64,000 nucleotides of DNA from Nematostella vectensis (GCF_932526225.1 NC_064041.1:13257951-13321950); one strand, 5' to 3'; counted from the stretch's first letter, positions 1 to 11,715 are shown. Numbers and translations are program-made. The notes: generated by a model not told the origin, from the sequence alone.

Positions 1-365
1 CGAGGGGAACGTACTCAAACGAGGGGAACGTACTCAAACGAGGGGAACGTACTCAAACGAGGGGAACGTACTCAAACGAGGGGAACGTACTCAAACGAGG
101 GGAACGTACTCAAACGAGGGGAACGTACTCAAACGAGGGGAACGTACTCAAACGAGGGGAACGTACTCAAACGAGGGGAACGTACTCAAACGAGGGGAAC
201 GTACTCAAACGAGGGGAACGTACTCAAACGAGGGGAACGTACTCAAACGAGGGGAACGTACTCAAACGAGAGGAACGTACTCAAACGAGGGGAACGTACT
301 CAAACGAGGGGAACGTACTCAAACGAGGGGAACGTACTCAAACGAGGGGAACGTACTCAAACAAG
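1..365. repeat. 19-bp minisatellite
   Basis: About 19 nearly perfect head-to-tail copies of a 19-bp unit (cgaggggaacgtactcaaa) run from the window edge; one copy has a single G-to-A change (gagaggaac). The array continues beyond the left edge. There is no spacer diversity, so it is a satellite and not a CRISPR. Confidence 0.95.
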
Positions 366-539
366 TACAACAACCTCGTGGTTATGAATATTAGATACCA
401 AGTAGAGGAAGAAGTATATCAAGCACAAGTATGAAACCATTCAAGGAAAGAATGACGAACATATACGTAACATGTGCGTGGTCAGGATTTTGAGCGGGAT
501 CTCCAAAGCAAATGAAGCCTAGAGACCCGCAAACCCAGT

Positions 540-840
540 GGATCCCAAGAGACTCGCTAACCCAGTAGATGTCCAGAAACCTTTTCGAATCCCGTGGGAT
601 CTGGAGACCCTCTAAACCAAGTGGAATTTCGGGAGCCATCTGGAACCCAGTGGATTTCGAACGCAGAGGATCCCAAGAAACCCTCTCGTACCCAGTGGCT
701 TTCCAGAAACCTTATCGAACCCAGTGGATTTCCAGAAGCCCTCTCGAACCCAGTGGATTCCCAGAAGCCCTCTCGAACCCAGTGGATTCTCAGAAACCAT
801 CTCAACCCCGAGGATTTCCAGAAACATCTCAAACACGAGG
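540..840. repeat. Degenerate ~30-bp tandem repeat
   Basis: Diverged tandem copies of a unit containing cccagtggattyccagaa followed by a ctctcgaa-like stretch. Short open frames cross it on both strands only because the unit length is a multiple of three. The 841-1150 stretch after it is AT-rich 3' flank of the PTRH1 gene; a minus-strand AATAAA lies at 969-974. Confidence 0.75.
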
Positions 841-1150
841 AATCCATAAAGCCTTGGTCATTTTCAGCTTCACTTTCAGACGGAATCTGCCTAGGTTGGT
901 AAGCTAGATGAACAAGACGGGACTGTCATTTAACACAATAGCTCACAATGAGTATAAAATATGGTTAATTTATTTTTCTTATAAATAACTTCAATTCTAC
1001 TTTTAAATCACATGAGAAATATTGTTGTTTTAAATAAAGATGTCACATAAAAGCTCCACAATAAAGATTTTGCTATTTCCCCCCAAAAATTGCATTCTAT
1101 ATAAATTATAGTCGCTGCTCGCAGACCTCTTTTTTTTTAAATTTCTTGGT

Positions 1151-4100
1151 CTAGCTCACTTTCCCATGTTTTCTCTTTCTTTTACTAGATGAATGATCTT
1201 CATGGGTAGTATCATCGCTTGGATGTAGATAGTTAAGGATTGTTTGCGAACACTCCTCCAACACGCATGTAAGAATAGGTTTCTCGGATTCACTAAAGTC
1301 CTGTAACACGTAATCTGAAACTTGAGATCTGTCGACAGGGCGCCCAATGCCTACGCGTAGCCTGACCATCTCCTATAACAACAATAACAACAACAGCAAT
1401 TAGCAGAACTATTTAATATTTGTTGTGCATTTATGTCATTGGGGTATGATCGTCCGCATAGTATTTAGAAAATAAAAGCCAAAATTATAACAGTAGGGGC
1501 ATTTCATCCTTTGTACACCAAAATACGGGAAGACATTTGTTGTTTTCTGCTGAACTAGGCTAAATTTTTCCCCAGCTCTCCTTTCCTTGAAAGCAAAGCA
1601 TATCATATAATGATGCTTTTATCTGTGTTATTGTAATTTGGCAATTCCATTTACGATGGAATTGGAATTGTGAAAGGGAATCCATCTTTGGAGACCCGTG
1701 ATCTCCCCTGCCTTGCCACTGCACTGAAGGAGTCAAAATCCATGGGTTTACTAGATTGGCACCCGGTTGTTTCCTTACCAGAGACATCAGTTGATTTATG
1801 GACGACTTCACCCCCTTGTGACCCCTGACAAAGATTGAAAAAAAAATGGGTTTAGTTCATCCTTTAAATGGCAGTATTGCAAATGTTAAGTTCACCAGTG
1901 GCAGTATTGCAAATGTAAAGTTCACCAGTGGCAGTATTGCAAATGTAAAGTTCACCAGTGGCAGTATTGCAAATGTAAAGTTCACCAGTGGCAGTATTGC
2001 AAATGTAAAGTTCACCAGTGGCAGTATTGCTATTTTGAAATTCTCTGTTTTGTCTATAAATGTGATGAGGGGGTTTACACTGCATGTGACAGGACATTAC
2101 TAATTTTACAGAACTAATAAGAAAATAAAAATAAAGAACAATTCACATAATGCGACATAGCATAAAACAAGCAGCAGTCCATGTTTAGCGATGTTTAGTG
2201 ATAATGGGGATGATAATGTTGATGATAGTAGGAAAGATGGTGATGATAATAATGGTGATGCAAATGATATTGCTGATAGTTGGAATGACGATGATGATGA
2301 TAATGGTGATGATAATGTTGATGATAGTAGGAAAGATGGTGATGATAATAATGGTGATGCAAATGATTTTGCTGATAGTAGGAATGACGATGATGATGAT
2401 AATGGTGATGATGATGTTGATGATAGTAGGAAAGATGGTGATGATGATAATGGTGATGCAAATGATATTGCTGATAGTAGGAATGACGATGATGATGATA
2501 ATGGTGATGATGATGTTGATGATAGTAGGAAAGATGGTGATGATAATAATGGTGATGCAAATGATATTGCTGATAGTAGGAATGACGATGATGATGATAA
2601 TGGTGATGATGATGTTGATGATAGTAGGAAAGATGGTGATGATAATAATGGTGATGCAAATGATTTTGCTGATAGTAGGAATGACGATGATGATGATAAT
2701 GGTGATGATGATGTTGCTGATAGTAGGGATGACGGTGATGATGATAATGGTGATGATAATGTCGATGATAGTAGGAAAGATGGTGATGATGATAATGGTG
2801 ATGCAAATGATATTGCTGATAGTAGGGATGACGGTGATGATGATAATGTTGATGATAGTAGGAAAGATGGTGATGATGATAATGGTGATGCAAATGATAT
2901 TGCTGATAGTAGGAATGACGGTGATGATGATAATGGTGATGATAATGTTGATGATAGTAGGAAAGATGGTGATGATAAGGTGATGCAAATGATATTGCTG
3001 ATAGTAGGGATGACGGTGATGATGATAATGGTATTGATAGTAGGAAAGATGGTGATGATGATAATGGTGATGCAAATGATTTTGCTGATAGTAGGGATGA
3101 CGGTGATGATGATAATGGTGATGATAATGTTGATGATAGTAGGAAAGATGGTGATGATGATAATGGTGATGTAAACGATATTGCTGATAATAGGGATGAC
3201 GGTGATGATGATAATGGTGATGATAATGTTGATGATAGTAAGAAAGATTGTGATGATGATAATGGTGATGCAAATGATATTGCTGATAGTAGGGATGACG
3301 GTGATGATGATAATGATTATGATGTTGATGATAATGGAAATGATAATGATGATATTATAATGATGATGATGATGGTGATCATAATTAATGACAATGGTGA
3401 TGATGGTGAAGAAAATGATCATGTTGATGATAATGATATTGATGATAATGGTGATGATGTTGAAGATAATGATGGTGATGATAATAATAATATTGATGAT
3501 TATGGGGATTATGATAATAGTGGTGATTATGATGGCAGAGGCAAAGGTGTCTTTAATGATCATGTTCTTAAAATTTGAGCTATAGTGGTTGTTATAATAG
3601 CAAGAATGGTAGGTCAATTTCATAGTTAAGCTGAAGGACAATTACAGTGGAACCCGGATTTTACGATATGCCTCGGGAGACAGAAAATGTATCGTAAAAT
3701 AGAGGTATCATTGCAAAGGGGTCCTCGATTTTACGATATAAAGGAAAATCCATTGAAAAGATTGTTGTAGCAAGATCAGATTAATTATCAAATTTCACAA
3801 AATTATTATATTGTAATGGTACTCTGCGTAAGACTTTCTCTCTGTAAGACTGTAATGTGCTTTTAACAAGATCTGCGCAATCAGTTAACTGTACTGTACG
3901 TGTGTGGTGTCTTGAGTTTTTCTCTCTTGATAGAGAATCATTAATAATTTTAGAGAGTACCTCAAGAATACCTCGAATCAAATATTGTAAGATCGAGGTA
4001 ATTTTATATACATTTAACATATTTCTGCCGGGAGAAAGGAACCCCATCATAAAATCGAGGTTATCATGAAATCTAGTATTGTAAAATCTAGGTTCCACTG

Positions 4101-6515
4101 TATATAACTCTGACTCACCCAGCACTGCCGCCATACTTTATGGAAAATTTCCCAAGAGCTTTGTCCAGTTCATCATGAACCAGTATGACATGACTAGGCT
4201 GTATATTATATGCTGACACTATAAGAAAAAAACTATGTGACTAGGCTGTATATTATATTCTGAAACTATAGGCAAAACAAAATGCTAGATATTCAAACAC
4301 AAAAACTGATCTAAAAAACGGAAAAAAAAACTGAAAAAGTAATCAGTTAAGTAATTTTATGGTAGATGTCCCAAAAGAAAGATGTGGGTGGGTATAGGAA
4401 AATAACAACCTAGGAATAGTAGTAGTTATGCTGATCACCCAGCCACTATGCCACCATAAGCACTTTACAAAACAGCTTTTTTAGGGAAAGAAATGTAGTA
4501 ACTACAACCCAGGGTGTTTATAGGAACTTAAAAGCTGAAGCTGCAAATTAAATTTTGTTAATATATGTTTATTTCATAGCATATTTTTATTTGCCTTAAG
4601 AAGAATTTAAATGCGTTAAGAAAAATGGAAAAGTTTGATGATCTTGTTAATGCCCCTTTGATCATGTGGTCAAGTACAGACAATTAGAATGATCAAAATA
4701 ATATCAGTACTTAGTAGAGACCTTTAAAGGGTACCTTTGTCACTTTATGCTAAAAAAATTCAAGAAAGGTTTCTGCATCGACATGGTTAACTTTGGAATT
4801 AACAGTGTTTTCTTATCATTTGGGTGAATAATATAAAAACAGAATAAACAATCCATAAGTCATTAAATTCTGCTTTTTGACCTTGAAACGAAGCTTATTG
4901 CATCATAGTATGGATTGCATTTCAGTGTGATTGGAATTAATTTATTTTGGTAGTGAAATGTATCATGCATTTTTATTGATTTTCAGAGGCAGTAACAGAT
5001 TTCTGTCACAAGTTAGATAAATATTTTTTAATTCATGATTAATAGTAAACTTAAACAAGCATTTAGTCATTAAACACACTACCGTAAATGATCCAATAAA
5101 CACCCCCTATCTAAGGAACACCTCCTATCTAATAAACACCCCTTATCTTACAAGTTTGCATTGAACGCCTCCTCTCTAAACACTCCCCCCCCATCCTCCC
5201 CCCATTCTTAAATTCTCACAGGAATTCCAGTAATATAAATCAAATCAATTGCCTTCTTGCTTTATCTGGAGCTTGGCTTCTACTGGGGGAGACTTGCTTA
5301 ATGTCAAGAAACGCTTGCTACGCATGATCCTGAATGAGATTAGAACCCCACTGCACTTGGGTTTGTTATATGTAGTTTGTAAAAAAAAAATCCCTTTCTA
5401 ATAAATGCCTCCTACCTATTGAACACCCTGGAACCATCAAAATTTGATAAACGCCTGGGCGTTTATTAGATCATTTATGGTACTCACCTACTCTTACAAT
5501 AGACCGTCCATTAACATTCATTAAGAGCTTGGGTTTCAGCAGGATAATGTTCTGTTGTGGTATCTGTGTCATCGCTAAATATCCCTGGTACTTTTTACTA
5601 AAACTCCATTCAGCACCAAGCTTCTCAGCAAGATGATTGACAACAGCCATTCCAACGCTGTGCCGAGTATTAGGCATACTATGGTTGCCAAGGCCAACCA
5701 CCTATATCAACAAGCCATAAGGGTGTGAGATACAGATAAATGGAAACACTGTAGATTGGCAGATAGACGGGAGACATACCAGGCATATAGCTAGGGATAA
5801 GCCGGTGGAAGTATTCTCCCCCTACTATCAACAGCTGGTCATTTTCTATTAAAGGATCATCAAATATTATACTTTTTTAATATGTAGTCTGTGACTGTAC
5901 AACCCCATTCCCCATCCCCTTCTCTAACATATCAAATCTGCAATCAGGTAGTCAAGCTTATTGAAAGATAGATCAGACAGTGGGGTGCCTGACCAAAAGT
6001 GGGTCATTTCTTATTAAATATTTAAATACTATGATTTTTCCATATGAGACCTATGACTGTGCATCCCCCCCCCCCCCCTTCTGGGAACTTGCCTGTAGAT
6101 AGGAAAATTTGACAGAAACATGAAGTCAGGAGAAATGTTAACGCCATGGTCACAGTGTGGGGTTCGCTAATTCAAAATGTCGTATTTCTTAAAACTATCA
6201 CACAAAAAACATTTTGTTTTGATTTTGATATAGCTAACTAAATGCGTGATTTCTTCAGCAAGTCTAGTGTAAACGAACACAGAACAGTCACGTACACTTG
6301 AAGTCACGACGCGCGTTAATAATTTTCTTATGCAAGTAAATACTCAATAATAAACTTAAAAAAATATTTACCAGCGAAAGAGAGCCTTTTGGGGAAGCCA
6401 TATGGATGACTTTACATTGTCCTTTGTACGGGATATAGTTTACCGGGTTATTTATACCAATGACGGAAGTGAAATGACGAAATAGTCCAGGCAATCTGCG
6501 AAATCTGACCGCCAT
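1151..6515 (-). CDS. PTRH1: Peptidyl-tRNA hydrolase 1 (Pth1 family), five coding exons
   Basis: Hydrolyses the ester bond of peptidyl-tRNA to recycle tRNA after abortive translation; animal PTRH1 proteins are linked to mitochondria. Exons on the minus strand: 6515-6372, 5701-5488, 4218-4119, 1824-1779 and 1372-1151, all with GT/AG borders and compatible phases, giving about 241 aa. Family signatures read in order: VVGLGN (Asn54) followed by TRHSVG with the catalytic His62, LLMNVNG (Asn110), VHDELD (Asp135), GSAGGHKGVKS around residue 150, and RLRVGIGRP opening the last exon. The C-terminus is a short basic tail (KRKRKHG). An upstream in-frame ATG at 6563 would add 16 residues; I chose 6515 because it opens the more arginine-rich, presequence-like stretch. 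Introns are full of MITEs and satellites, one ending at the exon 2 donor. Identity is firm; the exact start is not. Confidence 0.93.
1862..2035. repeat. 30-bp minisatellite in PTRH1 intron 3
   Basis: Six copies of a 30-bp unit (core ggcagtattgcaaatgtaaag then ttcaccagt), the first and last slightly diverged. It is intronic and explains the apparent 85-aa open frame on the plus strand. Confidence 0.93.
2185..3560. repeat. GAT/GATAAT-rich satellite with 99-bp higher-order unit
   Basis: A long array of gat, gataat and gatgct-like triplets. Landmark aatgttgatgatagtagg recurs every 99 bp (ends near 2220, 2319, 2418), then the order decays after about 3000. Because 99 is a multiple of three and stop codons are rare, long artefactual open frames exist on both strands (Asp-rich on plus, Ile/His/Ser-rich on minus). 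It lies inside PTRH1 intron 3. Confidence 0.95.
3645..4100. mobile_element. pogo/Tigger-like MITE
   Basis: A 456-bp non-autonomous element. The left end cagtggaacccggattttac and the right end, read in reverse complement as cagtggaacctagattttac, are near-identical terminal inverted repeats flanked by TA. The CAGTGGAACC end and TA target are typical of pogo/Tigger elements of the Tc1/mariner superfamily. No transposase frame is visible. It ends 17 bp into PTRH1 intron 3. Confidence 0.8.
5080..5482. mobile_element. TA-flanked MITE abutting a PTRH1 splice donor
   Basis: Terminal inverted repeats accgtaaatgatccaataaac at the left and, in reverse complement, accataaatgatctaataaac at the right bound about 400 bp with no coding capacity. 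Internal copies of ctaataaacacccc form a degenerate tandem. The right-hand TA coincides with intron positions +6/+7 of PTRH1 exon 2 (donor at 5487-5486). The rest of the PTRH1 intron 2 interval (4219-5079) is AT-rich with no recognisable feature. Confidence 0.75.
5820..6080. mobile_element. Two degenerate copies of a dispersed repeat in PTRH1 intron 1
   Basis: Two stretches (about 5836-5920 and 6000-6078) share the pattern gtcatttnttattaaa ... ccatatgagacctatgactgtgca-cccc. The same pattern occurs at about 34270-34345 and 41940-42020, so it is an interspersed repeat. Family not recognised. The rest of intron 1 (5702-6371) shows nothing else. Confidence 0.45.
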
Positions 6516-6629
6516 TTTTGTGGCGGGGGTTGATTCCACAGGAATTTTGGAAATGAATGTCAAAATGGCGATTTTGGGTTACCTGTGTAGATTTTACCTA
6601 AGGAATCACGACATGTTGCAAGGACAAGC
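6516..6629. promoter_or_regulatory. Shared bidirectional promoter of PTRH1 and DNLZ
   Basis: The two start codons (6515 minus, 6630 plus) are only 114 bp apart and diverge, so transcription of both must start here or inside the opposing 5' UTR. No TATA box is evident. The interval is also open on the plus strand from 6520 in a different frame from DNLZ, which I regard as untranslated. Confidence 0.6.
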
Positions 6630-7802
6630 ATGGCTTCCACTAGAAGAATTCTACCACTTTCAAGGAATATCAGATTATTGCGAACATGTCCTTCTCAATT
6701 TAATACTCAGAGACTAAGAAGAGTTAATAGCCTTTATGCTTCCCCAATTTTGAGGATTTTCAATCGAGGATTTTGCGAACATTCCACGGAATCGTGGTGT
6801 CAACAAACATTGGGAAAAATTCAGTCTGAGAAATTCCAATTGGTCTTCACGTGTAAGGTGTGCGATACACGGTCGACGAAGACTATAAGTAAGCTAGCCT
6901 ACAACAAGGGTGTAGTCATCGTCAAGTGTCCGGGATGCGATAACAACCATCTCATCGCAGATAACATGGGCTGGTTCTACAACGAAAAGAGGTGAGATAT
7001 TCCTAAAAAGAGTTCAGCTACTGGGACCAACCCTCTAAGGAAAAGTTCATTTATTATCCCCAAGGGTGGGGTGGGGGGGGGTGATGGTTTTGATAAAAGT
7101 AAAGGCTAAAACTAATTGCCCCTAAGATAAAAAACAAAAGAGAGCAAGGAAGACAGTGAATCAAATAAGAGCGAGGATGTTGAGGATGAAAAATGAGCAC
7201 TTATAGCATTAAAACGTTTTGTTAATTATATTTTAAATATAGAACATAAGCACTATATAAATATATTATAGCGGCAGAAAGTGGCAGTGGTGGTGGTAGT
7301 AGGGGGTGTTGCAAAGGGTATGTTTGCTTCCCCATCCCCCACAGGACCAAAATAAATATTATTTAAAATAAATTGTCAGAAATATTACAATCTAGAGCTG
7401 TTTGCTTAATAATGCATGTCAGCTCAGCAAATCTCTTCTTTCCCCCTCCATCCATCATAGTCTTATATAATCCTATTATCTCCATAATACAAGATGCAAT
7501 TTGGGAGCTCTTAACATGTATCATTTATGGTGGTATTCAGAAAACCTTGTTACCTTCATTAAATGTTTCTATAAACATAAACTTTTATCTCTATCATCAA
7601 GCCACTGAGAAAACCTCAAGCTCTGCCATTAGAACTCCTGAAATAAAGGGAGATTGCCCAATCTTTTATATCTAAACTGTTGGTATGATTATCTACTTCT
7701 AGAAATATTGAGGACATTCTAGCAGAAAACAGAGAACAAGTTGTGCAGAGAGCAGATGGGAATACATTGGAACTCATAGAGGAGAAGCTAGAAAAAGAAT
7801 AA
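6630..7802 (+). CDS. DNLZ: DNL-type zinc-finger protein (Zim17/Tim15/HEP1 family), two exons
   Basis: Mitochondrial escort protein that keeps matrix Hsp70 soluble and active. Exons 6630-6991 and 7703-7802 join in phase 2 (AG plus A gives Arg) for 153 aa. Residues 1 to about 55 are rich in Arg, Ser and Leu with no acidic cluster, as expected of a matrix-targeting presequence. The DNL zinc ribbon follows: CKVC, then [17 protein letters not shown], with four zinc-binding cysteines, and the family hallmark [13 protein letters not shown] in place of the strict DNL triplet. Exon 2 supplies the conserved tail ([14 protein letters not shown]...[11 protein letters not shown]). Length and exon structure fit animal DNLZ. 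It is head-to-head with PTRH1, another mitochondrial gene. Intron 1 (6992-7702) is featureless apart from a G-run near 7065-7080. Confidence 0.95.
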
Positions 7803-8391
7803 GCACCTTGAACACATTGTGTGACTGATAGTAATCTCGTTTATGAAGTGAAGAGGAATTATAGACTAGATATTCCCTGATTTGACTTAGATACTCATAT
7901 TTAAAGATTGCATTTCATGATTCTATGATTCTTCAGTAATGTAATGTGCTGAAAGTGGGGGGTGGGGGTGGGGGGAGGTGGGTTGATGGTAAGCATCTTT
8001 TCATAGTTAGTAGTTAACTATGATCTTTTGTACCTCTAGCTACATTGCTGATTTTCACATATTAGACTGCCTAGAGCCAATCAGAGGCAGCACAGTCTGC
8101 TCTTCAGTTCAGCATACTTGGTTAGAAAGCCGATAGTTATTTAGGCTAAGTGTAGACATGTGTAACATAGCAGTGTAGCACATATGAGGCCTATGTACTG
8201 GCCGAAAAATTTCAAACATTTGTTTACCAAACATAGCAAACTACAGTAGAACCCAATAACTTGAACTCTCAACAAATCATAAACCTCCAATTAACACGAA
8301 GTGGATTATGTTTTCCTTTTTGTATTTTTTACCCTCGATTAATTCTCTTTATTCCATATTTTCTTTGGGGTTTCTAGTTTGAGTTCTTCTT
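7803..8391. other. Intergenic stretch downstream of DNLZ
   Basis: No gene recognised. A short acagtagaaccc...tgaactc segment at about 8243-8300 resembles one end of a pogo-like element; no partner end was found. G-rich run at 7955-7980. Confidence 0.4.
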
Positions 8392-8616
8392 AGCGGCACC
8401 ACAGGTGGACCAGGATTAGAATCAGTCCATTGTGATCCTTCAGGAAAATAAAATATAATTTGAAGTTGTGTCTTACATTACTATATTAGCCTCGTGTGTT
8501 GCGAGGCTAATAATGTAACTACCTTTTTTGAGGAAACAGTCAAGACACAAATTATATTTTATTTTTCTGAAGGATCACGAGGGACTGATATTAATCCTGG
8601 TCCGCCTGTGGCGGCA
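8392..8616. mobile_element. Fold-back (palindromic) MITE
   Basis: Two arms of about 90-100 bp are inverted copies: gcggcaccacaggtggacc at the left and gccgccacaggcggacc read from the right, continuing through aggattannatcagtcc and tgatccttcag. A small inner hairpin (attagcctcg / cgaggctaat) forms the loop. No coding capacity. Confidence 0.8.
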
Positions 8617-8777
8617 CCGGTCTTCCTGTGTTAACTTCACCTAACATTTGCTACGATCATTCCGATCAACTTTCCCGTAAAGATTTTTCCCTACACGTGG
8701 GCATTCGCAGGAAAACAAGTATTCTACCTCTGTGCCGCTCCAAATAAAGAATCGAGTGAGTACTTAGTAATACGGAA

Positions 8778-9983
8778 CCTGTACAGGACCCGAAATGATC
8801 CCAGGACCCGAAACGATCCCAGGACCCGAAACGATCCCCAAAAGTACCCCAACTGATCCTGGGACCCGAAACAATCCCCAAGAGTCCCCGAAATGAACCC
8901 CAAGGAATTACAGTAATGGACAACTAAAGGAATGTGTAAGGATTGGCTTTCAGTTTTAAAAACATATGAAACATTTAGCTTTGTTTGTGTTATTAAAAGG
9001 AAATTTACATTAACTAAAACTATAGTATTAAGATTTTTATATACGACTGCGGGGGAAATACAGTGGTTGAGTCAGAAATTGGGGTCAACTAACAATTCCT
9101 GTGATAGTAATTTGAGGAGCCCGGCGTGGATAAATCATTTTTACATAACAAGCCATAAAAGAAAGTCTTAACAGATGGGACATGCTGCTTTACATAGGAA
9201 GCGAAATGTTTTAAAGTTATTTTTTGACATGTTTGTTTTCGGTGAATGAAAGACCTATCATATCATGAGATCATGCCGGGGTGTACGCACGACTACATGA
9301 GGAAATTCAAAACTCACATAATATTGCTTTCACATCCTCTTAATATTTTGCATCGGTAGTAGAAGGGTTGTTCGAGTGTATTACTCAGTGTACTTTTGTC
9401 ATTCCATCTTCTCTGCCAAACCGGCTGCCTAAAATGTGTCGGTAAATATTCGCTCGTAAGAACAAGGATTTCGTGGTGAAATACATGTTTGGTTGTCAGA
9501 TGAATATTAATTTTTAGGGGTGATGTTTACCGGAAATGAGATTTATAGTGTCGGAGTCATGTGTCGGAACCGCAAAATGTTAAGAGTGTGATGGAAGGTC
9601 AAAAGTTTGGTTGATCTGAGCAAAGCTGTGCTATGTTTATGCTATATTCCTTTCAGTAGCAATTTAAAGTTGTGTATTTGTTTTGGACTCTGTTTATGGG
9701 TTTAACGCCGGGCAATGTAATAAATAGAAGTATTGTGTTGGAATTTAATATTTTTAAGTCCCGTTGTTTAGAAATCGAGTCGCTGTTAACCCTTTATTAT
9801 GATTCAAGAATTGCAAGTATTTCTTCTGCTTTCCCTCTGTCCATTACCGTAATTCCTTGGGGTTGATTTCGGGGACTCCTCGGTATCGTTTCGGGTCCGA
9901 GGATCAGTTGGGGTACTTTTGGGGATCATTTCGGGTCCTGGGATCGTTTCGGGTCCTGGGATCATTTCAGGTCCTGTACAAAC
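8778..9983. mobile_element. Fold-back element with ~145-bp inverted repeats
   Basis: The left arm (about 8778-8925) and right arm (about 9838-9983) are inverted copies. Each holds internal direct repeats of aggacccgaaacgatccc and the inner motif ccccaaggaattac / gtaattccttgggg. About 910 bp of single-copy AT-rich DNA separates them, with no recognisable transposase. The architecture fits a non-autonomous foldback DNA transposon; the family is unknown. The short open frames inside are not convincing genes. Confidence 0.7.
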
Positions 9984-10316
9984 CTAGTTAGGATATTTTC
10001 GCGAGTCAGCGGCTGCACGTAGGCCATACGAAATCTCGGGAAAATACCTATGACATCATACCGGAAGTAAACAAACCTGCGCCAAGATCACCGGGATTCC
10101 CCGAAAGTATCCGCCATTGATGAATAAATGCAAATGATTTAGCAAAACTATAAACAGATCAGAAAGAATTCGCTACGCTATATCTCTTCATCGAGGAATA
10201 AGCAACTTAAGGTAGGTTAAACATTAATCGAAGTTAAATGTTCAAAGATCCGATCGAGTTTTCGCTGACACGGAGTGGTCGCGTGTGTTTATTTTCAAAA
10301 TGACTAATCTGCTCAA
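9984..10316 (+). other. Promoter region and 5' non-coding exon of the CARD-only gene
   Basis: A consensus splice donor (CTCAA then GTAAGT, GT at 10317-10318) ends an exon that would feed the acceptor at 10815-10816. An ATG at 10300 inside this exon is out of frame with the CARD after splicing and would give a short overlapping upstream frame, so I treat the exon as 5' UTR. No TATA box is seen; the start of transcription is unknown. Confidence 0.45.
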
Positions 10317-10816
10317 GTAAGTATAGCAAAGCGTTTGTAAGGTTTGTCTTGAAGTCTATTACGTAGATTAGAGTACAAACACTTTTTAGTAAAATGCTAA
10401 ATTCAACACAACAAACCTTTGGATTTCGTTCTTATTTGTTCTGATTTCTCTCCTTTCGTGTCTATCTTCATCGTGAACTTCAAAATATTCATTCATTATC
10501 ATGTTTTTGTAAATACAAATACCGGTGATAAAATGTGAAGTAGCCGGTCTTTTATGCAGCCCTGTCCCCTCTCCTTTATAGGACGTAAAAAAAATTTCAA
10601 CACCCGAAAGAAAACGACAAAAAGTTTTCAACCTCACCTCAGCAAAATTAAACTAATTTACTAATTTTCCTGCATTGCAGGAAAAATTACCCTAACATGG
10701 CCTTTAAAGGTTAATGTGAGTTAATAAAATTTCCATGGTTTGCATAAAATCTCTGAGAGTGGCTGCAGTCCCCTTTATTGACCACACCAATGTAGTTGTA
10801 CTGTGTGTTTAAATAG

Positions 10817-11715
10817 ATGCAGCCTGGAGAAAGAGATGTCATGGATAGAGTTCTGCCAGACATTGTGGAAGATGTTATACCTGGAGACATGATGCCATAC
10901 TTACCCTGCCTAACCGACGATGACAAAGAGCAAATTTTGTGTGAGGAGGAGAACAGGGGGAGCAGAAGAGCAGCTTATCTACTTGTTGATAGACTCAAAC
11001 GGAGAAGGAATGGCATGTTTGACTTTATTAGGGCATTGAGTAAAACAGGCTGTCACCATGTTGTAGCTCGTAAGTAGACGAAAAAGCATAGGACCATAAT
11101 TTTGTAGCTTCTCCCATGTGTTTTTTATTTGCTTTGTGATCATAACCTTACCAAAACTTTTTCTTTCTGTTTGTAGAGGAGATATTTATCTATTTCTTTT
11201 TATTTAAAAGACATCAATTCAGCGCACAGATGTCGTAGACCTGAGGGTGCAATGAGATACCAGTTTATTTGAAACCCCAAAAATATGCACATTCTTATTT
11301 TCTTATTTATTACAAGCATCCTGGTACCAGCATCCTGGTGGCATATATGGAATACAGTGGAGCCTCTATAGAACAGATACCCTTGGAATGTGTCTATTAT
11401 ATAGAGGTGTCCACATAATTGAGGTTTCATTTGACTGATAAAGTCAGAAAAGTGAAAGCATCTGTAATAAAAAGGGTGTCTGCTTAATTAGAGTTTGTTA
11501 TATGAAAAACGCAGCAAGACATTGTGCTTTGCTTTAGTGGGAACAAATATTTTTAGAATCTAAATCATTTAGAATATGTTGGTAAGCTTTTTAAAAATCA
11601 TGAAAAACCAACATCAAATGTTTTGGCTTCTAAGTAATAACATTCTTCTATTCATCTTATTTCAGGTATTGATGAGGAAATCCAAAAACAGAATTACAGA
11701 CAACCGCAACCCTGA
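10817..11715 (+). CDS. CARD-only protein, two coding exons
   Basis: Exon 10817-11069 (the acceptor AG sits directly before the ATG) encodes a whole CARD of about 85 aa. Exon 11666-11715, joined in phase 1, adds RIDEEIQKQNYRQPQP and a stop, for about 100 aa in total. Features shared with the first exon of the RLR gene 3 kb downstream: the MQP start, LPxLxCLTxxD, C(D/E)ExNxG and LxDxLKRRxNG. That similarity, not a database hit, is the basis for the CARD call. No helicase, protease or transmembrane segment follows. CARDs mediate homotypic assembly, so a free CARD next to a CARD-bearing receptor could act as a decoy or adaptor; that role is inference. A polyadenylation signal follows 94 bp after the stop. 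A longer isoform joining to other exons cannot be excluded. Confidence 0.72.
11352..11520. mobile_element. pogo-like fragment in the CARD-only gene intron
   Basis: The end acagtggagcctctatag and internal tatagaggtgtcc / aattagagtttgtt resemble the 3645-4100 family, but a clean second terminus is not visible. Confidence 0.35.

Noticed and set aside
1..365. CRISPR-like array
   Set aside because: No spacers; a contiguous 19-bp satellite in a eukaryotic genome.
1640..1720. Candidate PTRH1 exon with a GDHG-like motif
   Set aside because: The 1779-1824 exon encodes the expected GHKGVKS with matching phases; the other reading does not fit.
2106..3641. 511-aa open frame (and a 327-aa Asp-rich frame on the other strand)
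   Set aside because: Lies entirely in the 99-bp GAT-rich satellite; all frames are open because the repeat lacks stops.
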